In this document: piece by piece, positions 35,901-46,899 of the stretch | Layout: the number at the start of each line of letters is the position of its first letter | Position numbering within the stretch: the stretch's first letter is position 1 | From: Tetragonia tetragonoides | Lineage: Eukaryota > Streptophyta > Magnoliopsida > Caryophyllales > Aizoaceae | NCBI GenBank assembly: GCA_038025085.1 | Contig: CM076140.1 | Span: 19,469,501-19,533,500, forward strand | Direction of reading: 5' to 3' | Length of the DNA: 64,000 bases | Position numbers and translations under genes: made by a program | Notes under the pieces: generated by a model | Told to the model about the DNA's origin: nothing | What the model saw: only the letters and a program-made list of their open reading frames with translations | Database searches by the model: none

Positions 35901-38407
35901 ATCAGAGATTTTGATGATCAAGATCATCATGTGTATATGAACTTATGAAGAGTCCTTCACATACTAACAGTCCACAACGTATAAAGCATCAAATATGATT
36001 GGTGTGGTGCATTTCATAACTAAAAAGTAAATTGCCAGCTCAAACCCCTTCCAAAAGCGCCATATTAGAAGTTAAACCCATAGCGAATGAGATGTGTCAC
36101 ACAACTAGAGATCAACAGAGAATACGAAAGATATTGATTGCATAGGCGCAGTATATTACAGAAAGCTTTTTTAACTAACTTGTCCAATACTGACCTTTAT
36201 AAGCTCATTCAGGATGTCCAGGGCCAACAGGCTGGCTTTCTCCGGGAAGAACCTGCAGAACCACAAATGGAGCTACATAAAGCCCCTGTGTCTCATAAAA
36301 TATACAAAAAAAAAAGGTATCGGTAAGGAGAAAATAACAATTAACACAAGGCAAACATTCAACAAAACAGGAAATTTAATAAGCTACTTCAAATTCCATA
36401 CTCTTGTTCAATATCAGGCCCAAGTCTAAAACGCTTGCATGAAAGGGTGAAAATTTGAGTTTCTCTTACTAAAATTTCAGCTCACATGCAGACATAGACA
36501 ATGCAAGAACTCTGAGAATATTGTTGAAACAAAAGTGTCTTAGACTGGAGAGCTCGAATAATAAGTTAAAAAGAAAACCATCCACTCTCTCCCCCAACAA
36601 CATACTGCATTTGGCTCCAATGACACAACTCTTCAGATAAATTTATACAAAATCTAAACCTATTATAACAATCTGGTCCAAGGTATATCCATTTATAAGC
36701 GTTACTCTGATACAAATTTGTAAAGAAGAAAAAGGTTTCATCTGAAGGTTGACCAGGCAATTGTTTCACATTTTTGCTCTTAATGCCATGAATGTGAGTA
36801 AAAATTAAACAAGGCCTCATCTGAAACCTAAATGACCAAAGACATAATTTCACGGCAAACAGCAAGACTTATATGTTAATCTACAATGTTTAATATTTAG
36901 GTTCAAAAACAAAGTTTGCTCATCCCGGTTTTCCAATATGAAAACGCATTCACGTGTCACGAAATGCCAAATCAGTAAATACCGATAGTTGATGTTTCTT
37001 TTCAACTCAAAACATGATTAAATCCAATGAAGCACCGAAACGTGAAAGAGGCAACGTTTCGCGTTTCCGAAACGTTTCGGAAACGGAAACGTAATCGAAA
37101 CGCTTTCGAAACGCTGGACATAAAAAAAACGCGATAGAAACGGTTTGCTGAAAAAAAAACGCGCGCGAAACGCCATACTGAAGAAAAAACGCGTCCGAAA
37201 CGCCAAACTGATAAGAAAACGCCAACGAAACGCCTACGAAACGCCTATTGATTTTCAGTTTCATTAAAAGAATCGTTGTTATCTTGATGGAATAATTATT
37301 TTCTGTTTTTTTCATATATTTTTTTAATATTTTTTTTGTGGGGACGTTTCCGCGTTTCCGGCATTTTTGAGAATTGACGTTTCACGTTTCGCGTTTCACG
37401 TTTCGCGTTTCCGCGTTTCACGTTTCCGTGCAACCTAGATTAAATCATAAAAGTTTCAACAAGTCATTTGACCATGCTATATAAACACTGCAAGCAATTT
37501 TCTTTGTACAAATTCTAGGTGTATGCGACAACAACACCCCTATGAGCACCTCTTCTCCCCCTCGCCCTAGTGAGGTCTAACGGAGTCAAAATGTATGAAG
37601 CCTCACCCTTAACAAGAACCACTAGGGAAGCTGCTTCAAAAAATGTACACTGGATTGCATCTAACTCCAAAGAATAGGTCAGACTTCCAAGAAGAGTTTC
37701 CAATCAAACTAAATATTAGAAAAGTACACCAAACAAAAAGCCTCAGGGACCAAACATAGGCAGAAATTAAACAGGCTGAAGTATAATCCTTCCACCTGTG
37801 AATGATTGAGGATAGCACCCCAAAGTAAACAATGACCATATTAATTCTTGACCTGAGTATTTTTTTTTTTCCTTTCCAAAATGCTTAATAAATATTTAAT
37901 AATTATACCCTTCATTCTACAAAGTTTCTCACTTGAAACAAGACACTAAAAGAAGAAAGAAAAAAAAACGAAAAACTTGGAAGTCACTGAACCTATCAAT
38001 CAACCAACAAACCAAGGATGACCAAAAGTAAGCTAAACTACAAGCTGAAATATCAAATCAACAAGCTATTAACAGTACCATAATACTAAAGAACAAATAA
38101 TTTGATTTGATGGGTATCCAAAACATAGTAAATTACCAACCATGATAAAGAATTCAGGTGAAAATGAAACTTACGAATTGAGGAACTGAGAGTGACAAAC
38201 AAGAGAATTCCAACCAAGAGAAGCATAAAGGTCAATATAATGCTTCAAATGCCTCTCTTCACTTGACATCCAAGCAAAAATCACAACAATCCCTTTTGAT
38301 AAACTTCCTTTCTCTTTATTCCCCCAATAATACTTTCCCCCAAAACCCCACATTTTTTTTTTCTTCTGATTTCTACAACAAAATTGAAACCCAGATAGAT
38401 TTTCCAC
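29915..38407 (-). CDS. DUF829 / TMEM53-like alpha/beta-hydrolase-fold protein, seven exons
   Basis: Reconstructed from splice sites on the minus strand: exons 38407-38175, 36252-36195, 35849-35769, 32468-32433 (a 36-bp microexon), 32258-32019, 31936-31795 and 30414-29915. They join in frame to 429 codons plus stop, all introns GT-AG. The order of motifs fits the plant DUF829 (PF05705) family. GIVVIFAWM (39-47) is the first core strand. VSFSGG (109-114) is a candidate nucleophile elbow with Ser112. SEDDDLAP (227-234) supplies an acid, and SPHVGHY (260-266) a His. The C-terminal 160 residues are family-typical, with SQRIRKLEGD and FGSTRR. Animal TMEM53 is a nuclear-envelope protein; the plant function and substrate are unknown. 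Introns 1, 3 and 6 carry transposon pieces. Confidence 0.88.
31235..31480. mobile_element. Degraded Tourist-like MITE in intron 6 of the hydrolase gene
   Basis: The AACTGAACTGAAGTGAACC start, the TTAATATTGGGCTCATTT middle and the CATGAACTGAGTTGAACT end match, with divergence, the intact MITE at 49935-50221. The terminal repeats are eroded. Confidence 0.55.
33060..33560 (-). pseudogene. LINE fragment (zinc-binding domain and 3' part) in intron 3
   Basis: One minus frame gives ALNKVNAIDFCQRR followed by CMLCLTSSETAENVF, the zf-RVT domain that follows the RT in plant LINEs. A second frame gives LLWLCAVSLFYGAFGWR, the adjacent conserved Trp-rich segment. It is frameshifted and 5'-truncated, in the same orientation as the host gene. 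Confidence 0.7.
34200..35530 (+). pseudogene. LINE fragment (RT C-terminus to 3' end) in intron 3
   Basis: Orientation is opposite to the host gene. Frames give LGTPLSPLKWIAADCKSLID and SCWSSRHLS (RT thumb region), WAGIFLLPHSIIKRVQQLC with SCLWG, LVAWEDVCLPYG, then CCLCEIGAGEINHQFIECC (zf-RVT Cys/His ligands) and CWIARNQREFREKPS. Several stops and shifts. The 5' half is absent. Confidence 0.75.
37024..37437. mobile_element. GAAACG-rich non-autonomous hAT element, 414 bp, in intron 1
   Basis: The 8-bp duplication GATTAAAT is perfect at 37016-37023 and 37438-37445. The ends share GCACCGAAACGTG and (reversed) GCACGGAAACGTG. The interior is dominated by CGAAACGC / GCGTTTCG words in both orientations. 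No transposase frame. Confidence 0.8.
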
Positions 38408-38640
38408 TATAGCTCAGAACCCAGATAGCTTTTACGGAAACAAATTGAAATATGGGAGTTTTGGTTTGACGGGCAACAAGAACAAATTATGGGTTAAGGC
38501 TTCTCTCTCCCCTCTCTCCTCTCTCTCTGTGTATTTTTAATTGCACGTTTTGATGGAGTACTGTTTGTGAATAATTATGATGTTATCGAGATCAAGGATG
38601 ACAGAAAGTATTATGAATGCAGAGTTTCGGTTTGGCTAGA
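38408..38640 (-). promoter_or_regulatory. Proximal promoter / 5' UTR of the hydrolase gene
   Basis: A GA-rich (minus strand) pyrimidine-patch region at about 38500-38530 and no clear TATA box. Repeats of the large palindrome begin about 230 bp upstream of the ATG. Confidence 0.4.
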
Positions 38641-38955
38641 ATACAAAACAACGCTGCTACGACTCTACGAGTCTTCTCGGAAGACAATGGTCTTCCAAAG
38701 CACATGTGGCACCTCAAAAACCCAAATGCTTGGAGTCTTTCGGAAAGACAAGAAAATCGTCTTCCGAAATATATTTGACATGACAATTCAGCTTTAGTAC
38801 AATTTAGCATTGATGATGTGGTAAAATAAGTGAGGAGAAAAGTGGATAATTCATGTCTATTGTAAAGCAATTAAACGTCTAAACCCTCGTTCTCCTTCTC
38901 TCACCCACTAACTCTCAGTCACCCCACAAACTCTCACTCACCTTCCACTACCGTC

Positions 38956-39170
38956 GGTCATGAATAAGGCCATTGTCAAGTCATGAACGAAGGCCATTAG
39001 CCGGTCATGAATAAGGCCATTAGGAGGTCATGAATAAGGCTATTGGCAGGTCATGAACCAAGGCCATTGGCAGGTCATGATTAAGTCCATTGGCAGGTCA
39101 TGAATGAGGTCATTGGCAGGTTATGAATGAGGCCATTGGCAGATTAAGGTCATTGGTAGGTCATGAACGA
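38956..39170. repeat. 24-28-bp tandem array
   Basis: About eight imperfect units of the GGTCATGAATAAGGCCATTG type. The inverted counterpart is at 48065-48240. Confidence 0.8.
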
Positions 39171-39889
39171 AGTGGAGGATGGCGGTGGTTTAGTGAGTGA
39201 GAAGAAAATGAGTGAAAATTAAAAAAGAAACATTTGCATAGGTATTTGCTAGTTCTGGTCGGTTCTTGGGAGGTACCCATCAATGGGTGATTTTCGAAAT
39301 TTCAAAATGTACATATAAAATTAAATCAATGAAAATTGTACTACAATAACTATATATGTACTATACTGGACTATAATATACAAACTGCTATAAATTTGTA
39401 GTAAGGTCATTACAATTGTACCAACTTTTTCGTTAAAAGTAACTACAGACAACATTGAAAGTTCCGCCCACATTAAAAAATTTGTACTAGAAGAACTATA
39501 TATATGTACTATAAGGGATTATAATATACAAACTGCTATAAAATTGTACTAAGGCCACTAGAATTGTACCAATTTTATCCTTAAATGTACTAACTATAGA
39601 GAACATTGAAAATTGCACCCAAACTATAGGTGGCGGTCAAAACAAGCCCGAAAACTAATACTAGTTACCGAATTAATAAACCTTAAATGATGTAACCATC
39701 ATCACCATCATTATCATGGGCTAACCGTTAATCATGCATCATTATCATATTACCATTAATACTGAAATAATAAACCTTAAATGGTACATGAAAAGTTATA
39801 TATAATTAATACTAATGTTTACTAATAGATAAGTGTTTCTAATGTTTTTCAAATTCTATTTAAAGATGTTTTATTTCCACCATTACCAC

Positions 39890-40800
39890 CATTGAGACTC
39901 ATTATCATTATAATGGCCAATAACATATAATTAGGGCCGGACTAGTCTAATGTACTATTGAAAATATTTTTTATCACTTATTATGAAATTTAATACATAA
40001 GTGTTATTAAATTATTCCAAATTCTATTATAAATGTTTCATTTACACCATTACCACCATTAAGACTGATTATCACTATAATGGCCAATAACGTCTAATTA
40101 GAGCCACACTACTCTAATATGCTATTGAAATTGCTTTTTATCACTTATTATGAGATTTAATACATAAGTGTTACTAAGTTATTTCTAATTCTATTTAAAA
40201 ATGTTTCATTTACACCATTACTAGCATTAAGACTGATTATCACTATAATGGCCAACAACGTCTAATTAGAGCCGGAATAGTGTAAGTTAATATTGAAATT
40301 GCTTTTTATCACTTATTATGAGATTTAATACATAAGTGTCACTAATGTATTTCAAATTCTATTTCAAATATTTCATTTCACCATTACCACCATTAAGACT
40401 GATTATCACTATAATGGTCAATAACGTCTAATTAGAGCCGGGTTACTCTAATATGCTATTGAAATTGCTTTTTATCACTTATTATAAGATTTAATACATA
40501 AGTGTTACTAAGTTATTCGTGATTCTATTTATAAATGTTTCATTTCCACCATTACCACCCTTAAGACTGATTATCACAATAATGGCCAACAACGTCTAAT
40601 TAGAGCCGGAATAGTGTAAGTCAATATTGAAATTGCTTTTTATCACTTATTATGAGATTTAATACATAAGTGTCACTAATGTATTTCAAATTCTATTTCA
40701 AATGTTTCATTTCACCATTACCACCATTAAGACTCATTATCATCACTATAATGGCCAATAACGTCTAATTAGAGCCGGACTACTCTAATATGCTATTAAA
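39890..40800. repeat. 167-169-bp tandem array, about 5.5 copies
   Basis: The marker TAATGGCC or TAATGGTC occurs at 39911, 40078, 40245, 40412, 40580 and 40749, giving spacings of 167-169. Units contain CACTTATTATGAGATTTAATAC. An inverted, shorter array with the same period lies at 46910-47410. Confidence 0.85.
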
Positions 40801-41399
40801 ATGACATTAATCTCCAACATTAACACAATATAAATGACATTAATCAAATTAACGCTGTTCAATTAAGGATGCTTGATTTGACAAATTAGTTGTCTAAACT
40901 TCTATTTGATTTGGCATAGATGTTGAATATTTGCGGGAGTAGATGCATGAAATATAAAATGAAAATATTACATAATTGTGGGTATTATAAGTGCACGTAA
41001 TATACAAGTGTCACGTTTTGAAAAATTATTTTTTTTCCCCTTTTTTCTTATATGGTAGCGTCACAATTTTTCCATTTGAAAGAATTAAAGTCGGTCTTTC
41101 AACTTACTAATTCTTATTATTGAAACACATATTAAGGGACAGTCTAATCAAATAGGTTGTGTTGTTCAATAACAAAAATTATCTTTGGTTGGTATAAGCA
41201 TAGTTTATGTGAAAATTGACGATTATTTGCATAGGTTATGTAATTGACGATTATTTGGTGGAGTGAATATCGTTTATATGACAAGTGTTAGGTATTTATT
41301 AAGTTTTATATTGAGGGTATAAGCATAGGTTAGACATGTGACTAAATTTTACAAGGAGATGCGCAAATAAGTGACAATAATAGTCCTATTTGGAGTGAC

Positions 41400-42703
41400 A
41401 ATATGCTAATTATCTAAGTTATTATTATAATTATCAGTTGATTGAGTCCTTTGATCAGCTTACGGAGGGCTCTTAGGCATTGTTACCAGTATGTCATATA
41501 TGATATGTGTCATAGAGCATAAGTATATGAATGACTAATCGAAAGTTTAGAGTACTCTAAATAATATGTTTGGGATAATCTATTTCTAATTAAAAGTATA
41601 TTTTTTTTCTTAATGGATCTTGATAAAGTCCCTTTATAGTATAATGAAGAATTTCTTAAGTTGTAAAAAAAGTTATCTAAGTAATAATTTTAGTTTAATT
41701 TTAGATGGTCTAACTAGTACTTAGTGAAATATAAAAACTATAAATTAAAAAAGAAAAAGGCTCTAGTTTTGTTCAAGTTTGTGTTCATAGCATAAGTACA
41801 TATTTTCTTGGATATTGTACCAAATTTTACTTTTATGTACTATGTAAAATGAATATGTACTATGTAAATGTACTAATGGTCCAAAGTCTAACAGCTAGCA
41901 CTTGATTTCCTTTTATCTTCACTGCTAAAGTTTCAATGTACTCAAAGATTGTAAAGAAGTACTAAAGTCTAAAGTCATTTGTACAAAAAATAGAAAAAAT
42001 GTACTAAAGTCGTTATTTTTATACCAAAGCAGACATGTTTTTCACCTGTTTTCCCAAAATAACCAAATCTCTTTCTCACATTGAAAAAAAGTTAATTTTA
42101 TCTGATGAACCATACAACGTATTAAAGTGAAAATTTTATGCATTCAAACACGTTAGGAATAGTCAAATGAGGTTACTATATTTTTTTATTATTTGTAGAA
42201 AATGTCAAAAGTTATTATAATTTTGGAACACATTTTCTACTGTAATTAAAAAAACGGAACACTTAAAACATCCATATTAGATGAACTTACCCAAAATTTA
42301 AAAAATAAGAATTAAATCAACGACAAATAACAGTAAAGTAAAAAATTTAACTAAATTGTATTGAGATTTCACGACTGAGTCATGGTAATTCAGAGTCATA
42401 GCAATTCGCTAAGTTTTGAAAAATTCCACAACTGAGTAATGGCAATTCGCTAAGTTACGTTATTCCACAACTGAGTAATGGCAATTCCAACACCGAGTTA
42501 TGACTAAATTCCATGACGATTCATCGAGTTATCTTCATTCTATGGGTCATGGAAACTCAAAATTTTCATTAACTTATATTCCATGACTGAATTGTGCAAA
42601 TTTACATAATCCTGTATTCATAAAAAATAGTTGGTATATAGGTGATGGTGAAAAAATTGGAGGAGAATCATGGTGAAACAAGAAGTAGTATGGCTTTCTT
42701 TTG

Positions 42704-42736
<33 letters not shown>

Positions 42737-42858
42737 TGTGTGTTTTCAGTGAGGGAAGAGAATGATTCTTAGCAGGGGTACCTATTTGCTTTTTTATTTT
42801 TTTACTGCACAAAAAATGATTCACCCAATGAATCACCTTTAGTACAAGTTTTTGAGGT
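41400..42858. repeat. Left arm of the inner foldback element
   Basis: Base-pairs with 42925-44265 in reverse. Examples are GAGGGCTCTTAGGCATTGTTACC at 41465 against GGTAACAATGCCTAAGAGCCCTC at 44165, and the GA-rich stretch at 42705-42740 against the CT-rich stretch near 43040. No coding capacity. Confidence 0.85.
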
Positions 42859-42924
42859 GCCACATGTGCTTTGGAAGACAATTTCATTGTCTTTTCGGAA
42901 GACTCGTAGAAGCATTGCCTCAAA
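42859..42924. other. Central spacer of the inner foldback
   Basis: About 65 bp holding CACATGTGCTTTGGAAGACAA and TTGTCTTTTCGGAAGACTC, the same hairpin motif found at the outer end of the large palindrome (38665-38720). Confidence 0.7.
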
Positions 42925-44265
42925 AAATTGTACTAAACGTGATTCATTGGATGAGTCATATTTTGTGCAGTTAAAAAAAAAAGGTAGATCGGTATCCCTG
43001 TCAAAAATCATTTTCTCTTCCCTCACTGAAAACACTTTCTCACTCTCTCTCTTCGAAAAAAAAGCCATAAACCATATACCCCTATTTCTCCATGATTCTC
43101 CTCCTAGTTTTTCACCACCACCCATCTACCAACAATTTTTTCGATGAATCGCCATAAAATTTAGTCATGACTGAGTTGTGGAATTGCCATGACTGAGTTG
43201 TGGAATTTTCCACAAGTTAGCGAATTTCTATGACTCAGCGAATTTCCATGACTCAGTTGTGGAAATGTCAATACAATCTATAATTTTTTAAATTTATTAT
43301 TATTTGTCGTTGATTTAGTTCTTATTCTTATAATTTGGGTAAGTTCGTCTCATGTGGGTAACTTCGTCTAATGTGGACGTGTTAAGTGTTTCATTTTTTT
43401 TACTTATGGTAGAAAATGTGTCCAAAGTTGTATTAATTGTCGACATTTTCCACAAATAAAAAAAATAAAATAGTAACCTCATTTGACTAATCTTAACGTG
43501 TTTGACTGCTTAAAATTTTCACTTGTATTATGTTGTATGCTTCATCAGATAAATTAATTTTATTGTAAGAAAGAGATTTGGTTATTTTGGGAAAACAGGT
43601 GGAAAACATGTTTGTTTTGGTATAAAAATAACGACTTTAGTACATTTTTTATGTTTTTCGTACAAATGACTTAATACTTTAGTACTTCTTTTCAATGTTT
43701 GAGTACATTCAAACTTTAGCAGTGTAGATAAAAGGAAAATCAAGTGCTAGCTGTTAGATTTTGGACCACTAATATATTTAAATAGTGTTCATTTACATAG
43801 TAAATAAAAGTAAAATTTTGTACAATATCCAAGAAAATATGTACTTATGCTATGAATTAGACAAACATGAACAAAACTCGTAACTTTAAGAGTCTTTTTC
43901 TTTTCTAACTTGTAGTTTTTATATTTCACTAAGTATTAGTTAAACCATCTAAAATTAAAACTAAAACTATTACTTAGATAACTTTTATTACAGTTTAAGA
44001 AATTCTTCATTATACTATAAATGAGACTTTATCAATAGCAGTATTAAAAAAATTATATTTTTAATTAGAAATATATTACCCCACAAATATTTAGACTACT
44101 CTAAAATTTTGATTAGTCATTCATATTCTTATACTCTATTGACACATATCATATATGAAATACTGGTAACAATGCCTAAGAGCCCTCCATAAGATGATCA
44201 AAGGACTAATACAACTGATAATTATAACAATAACTTAGATAATTAGAAATAGATTGCTAAACGTA
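42925..44265. repeat. Right arm of the inner foldback element
   Basis: Reverse-complementary to 41400-42858 over almost its whole length, with scattered changes and small indels. Arms of this length are typical of foldback or long-TIR Mutator-like elements. Confidence 0.85.
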
Positions 44266-45205
44266 AATCCCAAATTACTTAATGTAAAATTGTTTTCCCA
44301 AAATATCCCTGAAATAACCTATCTCTCCCCTCCCAAGTCCCACCACTTTCCCTCTCTCCCTCCGTTCTTTCTCTCTCTATACCATTTTCAATGAACAGTT
44401 TGGTTGATCTGTCTTGTACAAAATTCAGGCAGGGTGGTCAGATTTTCGATGGTCTTATGTACATTGATTTACTAGCTATTACCAATTGGCATTTTTGTTG
44501 ATTTAATATCAACTTTGCTATTACAATTTCTCAATGAGACTCGTGCGTTTGTTACAAATTCGCAAGCCTTGTTGCTCTTATCATCTTTGACTTCACATAT
44601 CTACGAAAAGTTGTGTCAACTCCCTTTGGAACTACTGCTTAAATATTCATCAGATGGGGAAATATGTGAATTATTGTAGAAATAAATTAATGAAGAAATA
44701 ACATTGCCATCAGGACAAACTTTCCTACAGTGGCATCGATGGGTGGAGATTGGCATATCAATCATGCCAACTCATCTGTAAATCACCACAAAATCCCATC
44801 TATGCCCAATCGCCACCGTGACCATGGCATCTGACTATTTCCAGCCGCCACCGAAACAACTCATAAACCCTAGCTTTAATTAAAAATTAGTGGAATTCAA
44901 TTCCCCCTAGAAAAATTAAATTAAAACCACCCTCCAATAAACCCTAACATACCATCCTCAAAACCCTAAACAAATAATAATTGAAAAAAAAACTAATTTA
45001 AAGTATAATAATTACCTCAATATCATCATTAATTTGATCAAAGATGTTGTCTTGATCAAAAGAATCATCCATATTGATTGAGTAGAGGGAATGATGGGAG
45101 AGAGAGGAAAAGGAAGAAGAAGGGATGCTCCTTTACAAATAATAAGGGTAGTTTGGGAAGTGTTGTGTCAAAAAGATTTACGTTAAGTAATTTAAGCAAC
45201 TTCGT
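44266..45205 (-). mobile_element. Possible small Mutator-like remnant
   Basis: The left segment (GCTAAACGTAAATC ... CCCAAAATATCCCT, 44255-44325) is an approximate inverted repeat of the right segment (AGGGTAGTTTGGGAAG ... ACGTTAAGTAATTTAAGC, 45145-45205). Between them, on the minus strand, sits a plausible first coding exon (45072-45016). No target duplication was found. Confidence 0.4.
45016..45072 (-). pseudogene. Orphan acidic first exon
   Basis: An ATG-led 19-codon exon with the acidic sequence MDDSFDQDNIFDQINDDIE, ending at a good donor (GAG|GTAATT). Acidic, Asp-rich short first exons occur in plant FAR1/FRS-type genes related to Mutator transposases, but nothing downstream confirms this. 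No second exon was recognised. Confidence 0.3.
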
Positions 45206-45224
45206 ATCCATATTATATATTAAT

Positions 45225-46165
45225 AAGCATTGTATTTTATTTTCTTACTTATGTTTCAAAAAGATTATGCATTATGTGTTTTTAAAATTATTACATGTCT
45301 ATTTCATGTGCAAAGAATCTTGTCAAAAAGCATTGAAATTACCTCTCATTTACCCTTATTTATGTGTGATATTTGACTTGTCCATATACATTGTACCAAA
45401 GCTTATAGGAGAAATATTTATCTTTGTATTACTAGCGATGATCAGTATATTATTTTATATTCTTACTTTCATTTAACAAAAAATTACGTTTCTTTTAAAA
45501 ATAAATTTTCAACTCGATATAAACTTCATCATGTAAACTTAAAATCTTATTTTTATCGTACAATAAATAAATAAATAAAAAGTGAAAATCTCGTACCCTT
45601 AGCCCTATACCCTAATATTATGTTCTCATGGATAAAATCTTACTGCAAAATGAAAACTTTTACTAGTATTTTTATAACTTATCGAGTATTGTTATGACTT
45701 ATTGTTATAACTTATCTTTGTATTTTATTTTCTTACTTTTGTTGATGAAAAATTGATACGTTCTTTTTTTCTTGTGGAAAAATAAATTTCTAATTTCATA
45801 AAAGCTTTGTCATTTAAATTAAACTTAAAATGTCATTTTGATCATAATATTGAAAAAAATGAAAATCTCATACCCTTAACCATATATCATGGTATTATGT
45901 TCTGATGCATGAAATCTTACTGCAAAAGAATATTTTTTGCTGGTATTATTATGACTTAACGTTGCATTTTGTTTTCTTACTTCTGTTCAAGAAAAAATGA
46001 TGCGTTAATTTATTTATTTTTGGAATAATAAATTTTTCACTTCCATATAAATTTCATCCTTTAAACTTAAAATCTCATTTTGATCACAAAAAATATAATA
46101 ATAAAATGAAGATCTCTTACCATTAGTCCTATACCCTAATATTATGTTCTGATGGATAAAATCGT
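45225..46165. repeat. Long-period tandem repeat, about 245-281 bp, three copies
   Basis: The marker GAAAATCTCGTACCCTTA recurs at about 45583, 45863 and (diverged) 46107, each followed by CCTAATATTATGTTCTGATG-like sequence. AT-rich and non-coding. Confidence 0.6.
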
Positions 46166-46479
46166 ATTACTACTGATAACACTGGATCAACCAAACTTCC
46201 ATATTACTAAGGAAAATAATGGTCATTGTAACACATTGGTTTAGTCATTCCATCTTATTACAATTGATGATAATTTAATTAGTCAATATATCTCATTACT
46301 AATGATCACTGGATTAGTCAATCTATCGATCTTATTACTAATGATCATTGAATTAGTCAATCTAGCTTGGTATGGTTAGAATTCGTTTACCACCATATAG
46401 TTCAATTTAGGATAATTTGGTACAAATCTAATACGAATAGTACAAATTCTAGTAAGTAAGTTTGCTTCCGTTTTTGGGC

Positions 46480-46800
46480 TGGGCGGAGCTTTCAATGGTT
46501 AAATCTTTTTCGCCGCCTACTATAGTTAATTTGAGGACAACCTTGGTACAATTCTAGTGGAGTTAGTACAAATCCATACCACTTTGTATATTATACTTAT
46601 TTACAGTACATAAATTGTCGTTTTAGTACAATTTGCATACAATTTGTTTTGTACAAAGTCAAATTTGAACATTTACTCTGCTAGCTTCATTGGCGGGTGC
46701 CTCCCAAGAACCGACCTACATTCGGTTGCCCTATGCAAATGTTTCTTTTTTTTTTAATTTTTCTCTCATTTTTTCTCACTCATTAAACCAAACACACCCC
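46480..46800. repeat. Extra inverted copy of the outer-arm segment
   Basis: CCTCCCAAGAACCGACC and GCAAATGTTTCTTTTTTTTTT pair in reverse with 39190-39270. The same segment occurs again at 47690-48010, so this module is present once on the left and twice on the right. Confidence 0.65.
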
Positions 46801-46899
46801 CATTCACCCCACTTATACACTGTCTCTTGGTAACCAAACCATCTCATCTCACTCCTCTTACCTCCATTTTCATCCCACTTATACACGATCACCTAGTAA

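Larger units (their letters stand above)
38640..41395. repeat. Left outer arm of the giant palindrome
   Basis: From the outside in, it has two copies of a hairpin motif (CGGAAGACAATGGTCTTCC near 38675; CTTTCGGAAAGAC near 38738), ending TTTAGTACAATTTAG. A 24-28-bp array with GGTCATGAA...AAGGCCATT (38956-39170) follows. Next is GGTCGGTTCTTGGGAGGTACC near 39260, then GTAC-rich sequence, then a 167-169-bp array (39890-40800). Each module has an inverted counterpart in 46900-48800. No genes. Confidence 0.7.

Noticed and set aside
38956..39170. Regular 24-28-bp repeats as a possible CRISPR array
   Set aside because: Units are contiguous and degenerate with no unique spacers, and the context is a plant nuclear genome.
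42618..43147. Overlapping frames of about 100 codons on both strands
   Set aside because: They arise from the self-complementary centre of the inner foldback and mirror one another.
45078..45476. Plus-strand frame of 132 codons with hydrophobic stretches
   Set aside because: It crosses a probable transposon terminus and AT-rich DNA. Phe/Ile/Leu runs are expected from T-rich codons, and no homology is recognised.
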